A DNA stretch of 64,000 nt from Ruegeria arenilitoris (GCF_013035425.1 NZ_WQHX01000001.1:1-64000); one strand, 5' to 3'; positions 1-8,374 are shown, numbered from the stretch's first letter. The notes: generated from the letters alone by a model not told the origin. Numbers and translations: made by a program.

Positions 1-974
1 CGCGATCCGCTTGTTGCGGCGATCACGGATCCGTACGGGTCGGACAAGCTTCGGAACCTGAACGCGTCAAATGCGGCGGCGGCAGCGTTCCAGAATGCAT
101 CCGCAAACAGTAATGTCGGAAAGATCGCCACCTATCAGGAGGCGGCGTCGGAATATTATGACCTGCGCGAAGACCTGTACGACACCCGCCGAGACCTGCG
201 CGAACTGAACGAGAGTTACGACGGGCGCAGCAGCGAAGAGATCGCCGATGACATCGCCGCGCTAGACCCTACCGACCCGGATTACAACGACACCCTGGAC
301 AGCCTGGAAGAAGAGTTACGCGACGCTGAGGCCTATGAGGAAGAGCGCGACGCATTGCGCGAGGATATCATTCGCGCCAGACGCGATGCTTACGAGGCCA
401 AACAGGACGCCGAAGCAGCTTTCTTTGACGCCTCCAAGGGCCGCACGCTCACCAGGGACGCTCTGGGTGAGTTCCATGAAAACTTGGATTTACCGCAACC
501 GAGGGACCGGTACAGAGGCGATCTGAGCGTGGAAAACCTGCCTGCCGAGGACGCATATCCAGAGCGCTATGTCGACGAAATCTTTGATGATCTGGACGAC
601 GTCTTGGAAGAAGAACTGGACCGTCGCCCAAACAGACATGGTCAGCGGCGTTATGATCGCGATCCGCTTGTTGCGGCGATCACGGATCCGTACGGGTCGG
701 ACAAGCTTCGGAACCTGAACGCGTCAAATGCGGCGGCGGCAGCGTTCCAGAATGCATCCGCAAACAGTAATGTCGGAAAGATCGCCACCTATCAGGAGGC
801 GGCGTCGGAATATTATGACCTGCGCGAAGACCTGTACGACACCCGCCGAGACCTGCGCGAACTGAACGAGAGTTACGACGGGCGCAGCAGCGAAGAGATC
901 GCCGATGACATCGCCGCGCTAGACCCTACCGACCCGGATTACAACGACACCCTGGACAGCCTGGAAGAAGAGTT
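1..974 (+). repeat. In-frame direct repeat, period 657 bp
   Basis: Bases 1-317 and 658-974 are identical by eye, offset by 657 bp (219 codons), so the copies stay in frame. The first mismatch is at 318 versus 975. The copy at 1 is cut by the window edge, so the true unit may be longer and further copies may lie upstream. Identity at synonymous positions points to recent duplication or gene conversion. Confidence 0.95.
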
Positions 975-1167
975 GCGCGACGCGTTAGATTATGAAGACG
1001 CGCGTGACTACTTGCGCTCCGACGTTAGGGATTTGCGAGTTGATACTTTGGTCGCTCAGAAAGAAGCTGAACACGCCTTTTTCGAAGCTTCTCGTGGCAC
1101 CGTCTTAACCGAAGACTCGCTTGCGGAATTGCACGGCAACTTGCAACTGCCGATCCCGGCCGACTGA
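1..1167 (+). CDS. Charged repeat protein, 5' end outside window
   Basis: Function not recognised. The reading frame is open from base 1, so only the last 388 residues are present and the start lies upstream. The protein is rich in Asp, Glu, Arg and Ala and looks largely helical, with stretches such as LREDLYDTRRDLRELNE that could form coiled coils. Two blocks (residues 1-105 and 220-324) are identical in protein and DNA. Each is followed by a related but diverged segment of about 50 residues (ALREDIIRARRDA... after block 1, YLRSDVRDLRVDT... after block 2, sharing AFF-A-(S/R)G-LT and ending LPxP.D). The protein ends at TGA 1165-1167. No signal peptide can be judged because the N-terminus is missing. 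A structural or surface role is only a guess. Confidence 0.75.
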   Translation, partial: RDPLVAAITDPYGSDKLRNLNASNAAAAAFQNASANSNVGKIATYQEAASEYYDLREDLYDTRRDLRELNESYDGRSSEEIADDIAALDPTDPDYNDTLDSLEEELRDAEAYEEERDALREDIIRARRDAYEAKQDAEAAFFDASKGRTLTRDALGEFHENLDLPQPRDRYRGDLSVENLPAEDAYPERYVDEIFDDLDDVLEEELDRRPNRHGQRRYDRDPLVAAITDPYGSDKLRNLNASNAAAAAFQNASANSNVGKIATYQEAASEYYDLREDLYDTRRDLRELNESYDGRSSEEIADDIAALDPTDPDYNDTLDSLEEELRDALDYEDARDYLRSDVRDLRVDTLVAQKEAEHAFFEASRGTVLTEDSLAELHGNLQLPIPAD

Positions 1168-1325
1168 GTCCTGATATACTGGACTGAAAAAATTCGGGAA
1201 GCTGGCAGCAATGTTGGTGCATAATATCAAGGTCTCAACGGGCGCTTATGATGACTCTTTGGTTTTGCAAAAAAGTGCATTGATGCAACCTTGCCCTGCC
1301 ACATCATTCCGCCCATATCTAAAGC

Positions 1326-2015
1326 ATGTTGCGCATCACACCTATTCTGCTGGCCGTTCTCTATGCGATCGCGATGTACCGGATTTCGGTTTGGCGAACA
1401 CATCGAGAATTGGACGCGAAATCGACTGAGCTTGCCGACCCAGCTTTAAAACGCATGACAGACAGGTTGGCGGTGGCTTTAGATATCGAACGTGTTCCGG
1501 TTTATATCTACGAAATTGATCCTGTGAACGGATTGGCTGCTCCGGACGGGCGGATATTCATAACCCGAGGCTTTTACCGCAAGTTCAGAAACGGTGAGGT
1601 TTCCGCAGAAGAAATGGCCAGTGTAATCGCACATGAGTTAGGGCATGTTGCATTAGGTCACGCCCGCCGTAGGATGATCGATTTTTCAGGCCAAAACGCT
1701 ATGCGCGCCGCACTGATGATGCTTCTGAACCGATTTATTCCGTTTATCGGTGCGTGGATAGCCAACGCATTGACCGCCCTGTTGGCGTCGCGCCTTTCAA
1801 GGGGGGATGAATATGAAGCAGACGAATATGCGGCTGCCTTGCTGACCAAAGCAGGAATCGGAATTGAACCGCAAAAATCGCTGTTTCATAAGCTCGAAGG
1901 CCTTACCCAACAACGCGCAGGCGTTGTTCCAGCCTGGTTAATGAGCCATCCAAAAACCAATGAAAGAATTGCTGCCTTAGAGGCACTGGAACAGCGTTGG
2001 GGCACTAGCTCATAG
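1326..2015 (+). CDS. M48 family membrane metalloprotease
   Basis: Predicted zinc metalloprotease of the M48 (HtpX/Oma1-like) group, 229 residues. An N-terminal hydrophobic segment (about residues 4-20) would anchor it in the membrane. The zinc site is visible as HELGH at residues 103-107, with the third ligand in the DEYEAD segment near residue 162. A second hydrophobic stretch (about 136-154) lies between the two, as in Oma1/HtpX-type proteins. It has no TPR domain, unlike the other M48 protein at 32748. The start at 1326 has no clear Shine-Dalgarno. A role in membrane-protein quality control is inferred from the family; the substrate is unknown. It stands alone, convergent with the PIN gene. 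Confidence 0.85.
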   Translation: MLRITPILLAVLYAIAMYRISVWRTHRELDAKSTELADPALKRMTDRLAVALDIERVPVYIYEIDPVNGLAAPDGRIFITRGFYRKFRNGEVSAEEMASVIAHELGHVALGHARRRMIDFSGQNAMRAALMMLLNRFIPFIGAWIANALTALLASRLSRGDEYEADEYAAALLTKAGIGIEPQKSLFHKLEGLTQQRAGVVPAWLMSHPKTNERIAALEALEQRWGTSS

Positions 2016-2082
2016 GTTCGAGTAGGCACGGACAAGCCTTTCATGCCGTGTAATCAAATTGACGACTTTGCAGCGGTCAGGC

Positions 2083-2625
2083 TCAGGTTGTGAGAGCTTT
2101 GCCCAACCTTGGCAACCGAGCTTTTTTAAAAAGACTGCGCATCGTCCATCGGTCACCAGACAGCCGATTGGCTTCAGAAAGAATGCCCATGGCGACATTA
2201 CCCATACTTTGAGGGTCCTCATTGTAAAATCCGAGTAAAAAAGTATCGGGGTCGCATCTTTCAAGACCTTCCTCGGCCAAGATGTTCTTGGGAAAGTCCT
2301 TGGCGTTGACAGTGATTATCGCATCAGCCGAACTAACCACGGCGGTCGCCAATACGTGTATGTCTGCACTGTCGGGCAACCAAAGTTTTTGTTCGATGTT
2401 CGCTGAGGGCGGTTGTTCGGCATTGGGCCAGTGTGCCCGCGTTAGTGCAATTTCGGCGCGTGCCTGTACTTCTCCAGCCGCTCCAAGTTTGCGAGCTGCA
2501 CGAGCCCATTCTTCCAAAATCCTAGTAGACCAGATCGGGGTAAAATGCCCTTGTTTTGCAGCGCCCAATAGCATCTCTCGCATCACCGTAGGGTAGATTA
2601 CACAGGTATCGAGAACCGCTTTCAT
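2083..2625 (-). CDS. PIN domain protein (putative RNase)
   Basis: 180-residue PIN-domain protein. The N-terminus MKAVLDTCVIYP gives the first acidic residue (Asp6). Further acidic positions are seen in ILEEW (about 38-39) and in the SADAIITVNAKDFP segment (about 103-112), so a Mg-dependent ribonuclease site looks intact. PIN domains are best known from VapC toxins, but no antitoxin-like gene is adjacent. Its ATG overlaps the TGA of the upstream methyltransferase gene by 2 bases (2623-2624), so it is probably translationally coupled to an rRNA-modification gene. An RNA-processing or RNA-surveillance role is plausible but inferred. It resembles a PIN subfamily that I recall from Rhodobacter-type genomes. 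Confidence 0.8.
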   Translation of the reverse strand: MKAVLDTCVIYPTVMREMLLGAAKQGHFTPIWSTRILEEWARAARKLGAAGEVQARAEIALTRAHWPNAEQPPSANIEQKLWLPDSADIHVLATAVVSSADAIITVNAKDFPKNILAEEGLERCDPDTFLLGFYNEDPQSMGNVAMGILSEANRLSGDRWTMRSLFKKARLPRLGKALTT

Positions 2626-3824
2626 AGCCTAAAGAAAACAGCTTTTAGGTACCCGCTTTCGGCTAATTGCGGCAGCTGTGGATGATCAGGTCCAGCAAAG
2701 CCGGTGTGAATTAACTGAGCCTGCCTTCCCGCGCGCCCAATACCACGCGCGGAAGCGTCTCGAAAGCGACTCAGGTCAGCGGCATGCGAGCACGAGCACA
2801 ACCCGAGATACCCGCCCGGTTTAACCAAAGGTGCTGCAAGCCGGGCAATCCTTTCATAAGCCCGCAAACCAGCATCCAAGGCCTGCTTCGAAGGCGCAAA
2901 GGCCGGAGGATCGCAAATCACAACGTCAAAGGCGGCCTTTTCTTCATTTAACTCTGCCAAATTTTCGAACGCGTCGCCCTGACGGGTTTGAAACCGCCCC
3001 GCAAATCCTGAGACTGCCGCGCCCTTCTCAGCTAGGGCCAAAGCAGCAGAGGAACCGTCGACCGACAAAACATGCCCAGCGCCGCCGGCCAACATTGCAA
3101 GACCAAATCCACCAACATGGCAGAACACATCCAAAACTAGTGAGCCGGGTTTCGTCAGTCTTGCGGCAAAGGCGTGGTTCGCACGCTGGTCGAAAAACAA
3201 GCCGGTTTTCTGCCCACCTGTTAAATCTGCCATGTAGGTCGCGCCATTCATTGGCACCGGTACCGGAGATTCCGGTGTTTGGCCGTGAAGCGTTGTGTTC
3301 ACGTCGTCCAATCCTTCTAGTCCGCGCGTGCGGCCCGAGGCGTTTTTGATTACAGTTTTAACACCGGTAACTTTGACCAACGTGGCAGTGAGAACTTCAA
3401 GGTGATTTTCAGCCCACGCTGCGTTGGGTTGGATCACACAGACGTCACCAAAGCGGTCGATGATAACGCCAGGAAATCCATCTGCCTCGGCGTGTACAAG
3501 GCGATAAAATGGATCTTCAAATAGGTGTTCGCGCATATCCAGCGCGCGCTTCAATCGTGCCTCAAACCATTCCGAAGTTAACTCGGCATCCACGTCGCGA
3601 TCCAAAACACGACACATGATCTTCGATGCCGGATTGACGGCAACTAACGCAATCTCGCTCCGTCTATCATCCACCAGAACAGCCAAAGATCCTGGTTCGA
3701 TTTTGCGGGTCCGGCGATCCGTAACTACGTCACTGGCGTAGACCCACGGAAAGCCGTGGCGCAGGCCTTTCGCGTTTGCCTTGGGTTTCAGGCGAATTCT
3801 CGGTCGATTAGCGGGTTCACTCAT
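2622..3824 (-). CDS. RlmI-like 23S rRNA cytosine methyltransferase
   Basis: 400-residue class I SAM-dependent RNA methyltransferase. The N-terminal about 75 residues look like a PUA RNA-binding domain (RIRLKPKANAKGLRHGFPWVY). The catalytic part has the SAM-binding motif VLDVFCHVGGFG (about 220-235) and motif IV ICDPPAF (about 305). RlmI and RlmK-type enzymes methylate cytosine C5 in 23S rRNA; the exact target here cannot be read from the sequence. The length matches RlmI (about 396). The gene overlaps the downstream PIN gene by 4 bases, suggesting an operon. Confidence 0.85.
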   Translation of the reverse strand: MSEPANRPRIRLKPKANAKGLRHGFPWVYASDVVTDRRTRKIEPGSLAVLVDDRRSEIALVAVNPASKIMCRVLDRDVDAELTSEWFEARLKRALDMREHLFEDPFYRLVHAEADGFPGVIIDRFGDVCVIQPNAAWAENHLEVLTATLVKVTGVKTVIKNASGRTRGLEGLDDVNTTLHGQTPESPVPVPMNGATYMADLTGGQKTGLFFDQRANHAFAARLTKPGSLVLDVFCHVGGFGLAMLAGGAGHVLSVDGSSAALALAEKGAAVSGFAGRFQTRQGDAFENLAELNEEKAAFDVVICDPPAFAPSKQALDAGLRAYERIARLAAPLVKPGGYLGLCSCSHAADLSRFRDASARGIGRAGRQAQLIHTGFAGPDHPQLPQLAESGYLKAVFFRL

Positions 3825-3864
3825 AACGCCCTAATAGTAGGGAAGCTGCGGATGGGAAACCCCC

Positions 3865-4137
3865 TCACCGCGATCTGCCGCGCCACCCGCCGCGTCGTTT
3901 GGGTGCCCGTGCGGTCTCCAATCCTTCGCGCAAAACTTGCGTCATTGGATGGTTCTCATACTGGGCTGCATAAATATCGTGTAGTTCCGACAAGGCTTGT
4001 TTCTGGTCGCGGTTTTCTGGAAATCCCAGTGCCCAATCCAGAAAGATACTACGACATTCCGGCAAAGCGATGCCTTCGATGCGATAAGCTTCCTGTATCA
4101 GCCCCTTTGGGTCGTTCGGGTCATCACTGCGTCCCAT
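3865..4137 (-). CDS. Small conserved protein coupled to glnE
   Basis: About 90 residues, function unknown. The reading frame runs back to 4185, but ATG 4135-4137 (MGRSDDPNDPKG) is preferred because the product then begins at the region that looks conserved. This start lies inside the end of glnE (14-base overlap), so translation is likely coupled. The middle (LIQEAYRIEGIALPECRSIFLDWALG) looks helical and the C-terminus is very basic (PKRRGGWRGRSR). No domain recognised and no signal peptide. Confidence 0.65.
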   Translation of the reverse strand: MGRSDDPNDPKGLIQEAYRIEGIALPECRSIFLDWALGFPENRDQKQALSELHDIYAAQYENHPMTQVLREGLETARAPKRRGGWRGRSR

Positions 4138-6916
4138 CCTTGCCCTCCTCAAACACGGCCGTGATAAGTGCTGCTGCTGTGTCATAAGCGTTAGTCAGCG
4201 CGGCCTGTAGTTGCCCCACCTCGTCAAAGCCGGTGGCACGGCAAAGAAACGCCACTCCTCCCTCACCAATCTTGTCAGCCTCGATCATTTCGCCGGACAA
4301 AAGTCGCGCGGCACATTGTAGGGACCAACATAAATCATAGCATTCTTTAAGTGTCTGTCCCTGCGCGACTTCCAGCAATCCGGCAGCGACGGCGCCGTCT
4401 AGACCAGAATGCACATCACGCTGATCACAGCCCGAGAGCAAAGCTCCTGTTTCGGCGATTAGTTCGATATCCATCATCCGGCCTGCGCCATTCTTTGAAT
4501 CCCAAATGCCAGAGGGCGACTTTGCGGCGGCCAGTCTTTCACGCATTTCGGCAACTTCGCGCAAGACATTTCTGCGATCACGAGGCCGCGAAAGAAACTC
4601 GGCTCTGAAATCTTCGATGTCTGCCACCAATTCTGAATCTCCCGCGACAACACGAGCGCGGGTCAGAGCGAGATGTTCCCATACCCATGCGTCGTTCTGC
4701 TGATAGTTGGTGAAACTTGCCCAACTCGTTGCAACCGGACCCTGATTTCCTGACGGACGCAAGCGCATGTCCACCTCGTAAAGCCGACCTTGAGACATTG
4801 GCGCCGACAATGCGGTGATGAATGCTTGGGTAAAACGGGCATAATAGGTTCGGGTTGCTAGCGGTCGCGGTCCTTCGGACATTTCTTGATCTAGTGGATC
4901 GTATATCACGATTACATCCAGATCGGATTGAGAGTTGATCCGCCCTGCCCCCAACGAGCCCATTCCTAGAATCGCCGCGCCGCGCCCCGGTGCAGGACCA
5001 TGCTTGGTCGCAAACTGAGCCGCGACAACGGGAAGGATTGCCGCAATAACAGCCTGAGCCAGGTCGGCATACTGCTGCCCCGCACTCGCGCTGTCTATCA
5101 ATCCACGCAAGTGGTGAACGCCAATACGGAAACGCCACTCCTTGCTCCAACGACGGGCTAAGTCCAGTTGATTTTCATAATCGGTTTCGTTCTTCAACGC
5201 CTGAGACAACTCGGCTTCCAAAACCTCGCAGCCGGGCCAATCGGAGAAAAAGCTTCCGACGATGACCGCGTCAAAGACGGACGCATTTCTTGACAGATAA
5301 GAAGCCAAAGCATGCGACGTACCCACAATGTCGATCAATAAATCAATGAGTTGAGGGTTGGCTTCGAATAACGAAAATAGCTGCACACCTGCGGGAAGCC
5401 CCGCGAGAAACCCATCAAGTGCCATCAACGCCTCGGAGGGTTGTGCAGTCTTGGCAAGCCGGGTCAACAATTCAGGTCTGAGGCGCTCAAAAATGCGCCG
5501 TGCACGTTGCGAACGCAGCGCCGGATAGGTCGGCCATCTCGCTAGAACGCTTTTGTCAAATTCGACCTCCGTATTAATAGGTGTAGGAATGCTGTGACCA
5601 GGGGCAAAGAACCCTTCGGTCAACTCGTGCACCTCCGTCAGTCGCCGCTTTATGCCCGAGATTAGTTCTGAGCTACTGACACCCATGAGACAGGCGATCC
5701 GCTCGATCCCGTCCTCGGCTTGTGGAATCTTGTGGGTTTGCGCATCGTGAACCATTTGTATGCGGTGTTCGACCTCCCGATGGGCGCGGTAATGGTCAGT
5801 TAGTTTCTCAGCCACTTCATCAGGCACCCAACCTTTGGCCGCCAATGCCGCGAGGCCCGGAACCGTACCCCGAACACGTAGGTCCGGGTCGCGCCCTCCT
5901 GCGATCAGTTGCCGAGTCTGAGTGAAAAATTCGATCTCACGTATTCCGCCCTGACCTAACTTCATGTCATGGCCCGGAACCAAGATTGCCCCCCCGGTAC
6001 CTTTGCTTTCGCGGATTCGAAGCCGAATGTCATGGGCGTCCTGTATGGCCGCAAAATCCAAATGCCGACGCCACACAAAGGGTCGCAGCGCCTGCAGAAA
6101 TCTTTCGCCTGCGGCAATGTCGCCTGCACATGGTCGTGCCTTGATGTAAGCGGCTCGTTCCCAAGTTCGGCCCAGACTTTCATAATATCGCTCTGCCGCT
6201 TCCATGGCCAGACAGACCGGGGTTACTGCCGGGTCCGGCCGCAGGCGCAAGTCTGTTCGAAAAACGTAACCATCAGCGGTTTTTTCACTTAGCGTAGCGC
6301 AGAAATTTCGCGTGGCTCGTACCATGCCGTGCCGCGCCTCGTAAAAGTCGTCCGGGTCAAAGCGGGTTTCATCGAACAACACTATCAGATCAATGTCTGA
6401 GCTGTAGTTGAGCTCGTGCGCCCCCATTTTGCCCATAGCCAGAATTACCATCCCGCCGGCCGTCTTAATGTCGTCTGGCGACAAACCGGGCAACTTGCCA
6501 CGCTGGATCAATTTCTCAATCTCAGTTTTCGCGGCAACATCAGCAGCAATGGAGCCAAAGTCAGTCAACGCGGCCGTGACCTTTTCCAGTGGCCATGCTC
6601 CCGCAAGGTCAGCTAACGCTGTTAACACAGCAACGCGTCGTTTTGCCAGACGCAAACCAGGCTTTAATTGATCTGAAGGTAAGTCGCGGACTGCCGTCAT
6701 AACATCGGCTAAAGCCATATCAGGCCTCTGCAACGCCTCGGACAGCCAGTCGCCATCTTGCTCGATCAACCCTTTCAAATAGGGACTGGAGCCTGCTGCA
6801 CCTGCAATCAAGTCTGACTGTTCGCGCGTTAAACCCTGAAGCGCAGCGCGAATTTCTTCACCCAGCGACACATCGTAGGCACGGGGGAGCCGTTCAATGG
6901 ACAACGCTGAGTTCAT
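4124..6916 (-). CDS. glnE: Bifunctional glutamine synthetase adenylyltransferase/deadenylylase
   Basis: GlnE adds AMP to glutamine synthetase or removes it in response to PII signalling, so it controls ammonium assimilation. The protein has 930 residues, close to the usual 940-990. Two nucleotidyltransferase domains are visible: the N-terminal (deadenylylase) one has NYSSDIDLIVLFD near residue 170, and the C-terminal (adenylylase) one has SQSDLDVIVIYD near residue 665. Both keep the DxD metal-binding pair. The ATG (6914-6916) overlaps the TGA of the upstream gene (ATGA) and TTGGAG lies just upstream, so the start is well supported. It forms an operon with the small NTF2-like gene before it and the 90-residue gene after it. 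Confidence 0.95.
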   Translation of the reverse strand: MNSALSIERLPRAYDVSLGEEIRAALQGLTREQSDLIAGAAGSSPYLKGLIEQDGDWLSEALQRPDMALADVMTAVRDLPSDQLKPGLRLAKRRVAVLTALADLAGAWPLEKVTAALTDFGSIAADVAAKTEIEKLIQRGKLPGLSPDDIKTAGGMVILAMGKMGAHELNYSSDIDLIVLFDETRFDPDDFYEARHGMVRATRNFCATLSEKTADGYVFRTDLRLRPDPAVTPVCLAMEAAERYYESLGRTWERAAYIKARPCAGDIAAGERFLQALRPFVWRRHLDFAAIQDAHDIRLRIRESKGTGGAILVPGHDMKLGQGGIREIEFFTQTRQLIAGGRDPDLRVRGTVPGLAALAAKGWVPDEVAEKLTDHYRAHREVEHRIQMVHDAQTHKIPQAEDGIERIACLMGVSSSELISGIKRRLTEVHELTEGFFAPGHSIPTPINTEVEFDKSVLARWPTYPALRSQRARRIFERLRPELLTRLAKTAQPSEALMALDGFLAGLPAGVQLFSLFEANPQLIDLLIDIVGTSHALASYLSRNASVFDAVIVGSFFSDWPGCEVLEAELSQALKNETDYENQLDLARRWSKEWRFRIGVHHLRGLIDSASAGQQYADLAQAVIAAILPVVAAQFATKHGPAPGRGAAILGMGSLGAGRINSQSDLDVIVIYDPLDQEMSEGPRPLATRTYYARFTQAFITALSAPMSQGRLYEVDMRLRPSGNQGPVATSWASFTNYQQNDAWVWEHLALTRARVVAGDSELVADIEDFRAEFLSRPRDRRNVLREVAEMRERLAAAKSPSGIWDSKNGAGRMMDIELIAETGALLSGCDQRDVHSGLDGAVAAGLLEVAQGQTLKECYDLCWSLQCAARLLSGEMIEADKIGEGGVAFLCRATGFDEVGQLQAALTNAYDTAAALITAVFEEGKDGTQ

Positions 6917-7302
6917 TGGCGCTCCAAGGGGGTATCTTGGCTGAAACTGTTAACCCAGACCTCATGCCGCTTTTCCCATAAGGATGAAATCAGCATCACC
7001 TCGGTCATAACGGCACCGGGACGTTCATAATCGGCCCGATAAGACAGCAATACGACGTCATTCGTCAAAACGCGCAACTGAGCCTCGCTAAGTTCGAAAC
7101 TCGCCATGGTAGGTGCATTTGCGAATTGCCCAACATGATCATCCCTATTGGCGAAACCAGTAGGGTGAACCCCAAGGAAATCCGGACTCAAAAGCGCTCG
7201 GTCTGCTTGGGCGTCTCCCTCGACCAGCGCAGTCCAAACCCTTTTCTCTAAGCCAAGAATTTCGTTCAGTGACGGAGGTGAATTGCTATCAATATTTTGC
7301 AT
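6913..7302 (-). CDS. NTF2-like/DUF4440 protein
   Basis: Small alpha+beta protein of the SnoaL/DUF4440 type: an N-terminal helix (ILGLEKRVWTALVEGD), then LSPDFLGVHPTGF and beta strands ending in SSLWEKRHEVWVNSFSQ. Ligand or enzymatic activity is unknown. The frame is open to 7341, but ATG 7300-7302 (MQNIDSNSPPSL) fits the family N-terminus better; neither start has a strong Shine-Dalgarno. It overlaps glnE by 4 bases and would be the first gene of the glnE operon. It is divergent from the DUF2852 gene. Confidence 0.7.
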   Translation of the reverse strand: MQNIDSNSPPSLNEILGLEKRVWTALVEGDAQADRALLSPDFLGVHPTGFANRDDHVGQFANAPTMASFELSEAQLRVLTNDVVLLSYRADYERPGAVMTEVMLISSLWEKRHEVWVNSFSQDTPLERQ

Positions 7303-7360
7303 GATCGGAAAGTGCGCCTGATACCTAGGGACGTCAACCATTCTGGTCGCAGATCGAAAA

Positions 7361-7377
7361 TGTAAATCTTTTTCACA
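7361..7377. promoter_or_regulatory. Inverted repeat, copy 1 (putative operator)
   Basis: TGTAAA-N5-TTCACA, a 17-base imperfect dyad in the spacer between the divergent NTF2-like/glnE and DUF2852 genes. It resembles the perfect dyad at 7419. Regulator unknown. Confidence 0.45.
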
Positions 7378-7418
7378 TTCACCCCTTGCAACGTGTCATT
7401 CGCTCCCCATTTAGAGAA

Positions 7419-7435
7419 TGTAAACAGAATTTACA
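7419..7435. promoter_or_regulatory. Inverted repeat, copy 2 (putative operator)
   Basis: TGTAAA-CAGAA-TTTACA, with perfect 6-base arms, 18 bp before the DUF2852 start codon. Its centre is 58 bp from that of copy 1. It is placed to overlap the promoter or 5' leader of the DUF2852 gene. Confidence 0.5.
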
Positions 7436-7453
7436 TCAACCCGGAGACAACAA

Positions 7454-7876
7454 ATGACCGCACTTTCCGACACCGCCGTCCCGAAAAACCCGGGATGGAT
7501 ATACCGAGCCGAAACCTGGATGGACAGCAAAGGAAAAGGTGCCTGGATCGCTGCGATGGTCCTTGGTTTTATCTTTTTTTGGCCCGTCGGCCTTGCCCTT
7601 TTGGCTTATATGATCTGGAGTAAACGCATGTTCAGCAAGTCCTGTAGCCGTCGTTCTTCTTGGAACAGTCACATGAGCGCGATGAAACCCTCTGGCAACA
7701 CAGCCTTTGATGCCTACAAAGCTGACACTCTGGCCCGCTTGGAGCGTGAGCAACAAGAGTTCGAGGCCTTCCTTCGCCGCTTGCGTGACGCCAAGGACAA
7801 GGCAGAGTTTGACCAGTTCATGAACGAACGCGCTCGCGAAAATCATGATGAACCGGATAGCGGTGAGCGAGCCTGA
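7454..7876 (+). CDS. DUF2852 membrane protein
   Basis: 140-residue protein of the DUF2852 type found in Alphaproteobacteria; function unknown. One hydrophobic segment (about residues 31-53, WIAAMVLGFIFFWPVGLALLAYMIW) spans the membrane. The C-terminal half is a charged helix rich in Arg, Glu and Lys (TLARLEREQQEFEAFLRRLR), probably cytoplasmic and coiled-coil forming. GGAGA lies 9 bases before the ATG. Inverted repeats flank the gene on both sides, and a strong hairpin follows it. Confidence 0.8.
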   Translation: MTALSDTAVPKNPGWIYRAETWMDSKGKGAWIAAMVLGFIFFWPVGLALLAYMIWSKRMFSKSCSRRSSWNSHMSAMKPSGNTAFDAYKADTLARLEREQQEFEAFLRRLRDAKDKAEFDQFMNERARENHDEPDSGERA

Positions 7877-7886
7877 CCCAGTCTTG

Positions 7887-7911
7887 CCCTGTCCCGTACT
7901 TCGGGACAGGG
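7887..7911 (+). terminator. Strong hairpin after DUF2852 gene
   Basis: CCCTGTCCCG (7887-7896), loop TACTT, CGGGACAGGG (7902-7911): a 10-bp perfect stem. No T-run follows, so it may stabilise the mRNA 3' end or be a weak terminator rather than a classical one. Confidence 0.6.
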
Positions 7912-7926
7912 TGAAATAGATTTCAC
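7911..7926. promoter_or_regulatory. Inverted repeat before RDD gene (putative operator)
   Basis: GTGAAAT-AG-ATTTCAC, a perfect 7+2+7 dyad immediately after the hairpin and 16 bp before the RDD-family start codon. Its half-site resembles the TGTAAA/TTCACA arms at 7361 and 7419. Confidence 0.45.
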
Positions 7927-7942
7927 ACTTGGACTTACCCTA

Positions 7943-8374
7943 ATGACCCATCTACCCGATCCTGACAGTCAGCCAGAATTCTATCAATCAGTGGCGACCA
8001 AACGCTTTTTTGCGTGGCTATTCGACATAGCGTTCGTTTCGTTGCTTTGCACCGTTGCGATTTTGCTGACCTTTGGTCTTGGTTTTTTTGTCCTTGCGCT
8101 GATTTACGCGGTGGTTAGTTTCGTTTATCGCGTCGTCACGATTGCGAACGGTTCAGCCACGTTGGGAATGCGGTTTATGGGTATCGAACTGCGTGACGCA
8201 TTCGGTTCACGCATGGATACGGGTAAGGCTGTGGCCCACACTGCAGGCTATTTCGTTAGCATGGCCTTTCCAGTGCTACAGATTATCTCGGTTATCATGA
8301 TGTTAACCAGTGCCCGCTGTCAGGGCTTGACCGACGCATTTCTCGGCACGGTTATGATCAATCAGCGCGCTTAA
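7943..8374 (+). CDS. RDD family membrane protein
   Basis: 143-residue RDD-domain protein. The diagnostic Arg and Asp residues are in KRFFAWLFDIAFV (about residues 19-31). Three or four hydrophobic segments follow (about 29-46, 48-66 and 95-118), with GSATLGMRFMGIELRD between them, typical of the family. RDD proteins are integral membrane proteins of mostly unknown function; some act in ion exchange. The start has only a weak Shine-Dalgarno. Downstream of the DUF2852 gene, with its own possible operator at 7911-7926. Confidence 0.85.
   Translation: MTHLPDPDSQPEFYQSVATKRFFAWLFDIAFVSLLCTVAILLTFGLGFFVLALIYAVVSFVYRVVTIANGSATLGMRFMGIELRDAFGSRMDTGKAVAHTAGYFVSMAFPVLQIISVIMMLTSARCQGLTDAFLGTVMINQRA

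Noticed and set aside
1211-1429. 72-residue ORF between the repeat protein and M48 gene
   Set aside because: It overlaps the M48 start in another frame and shows no recognisable feature.
7887-7911. Classical rho-independent terminator
   Set aside because: The 10-bp stem is strong, but no T-run follows; it is kept as a hairpin with moderate confidence.
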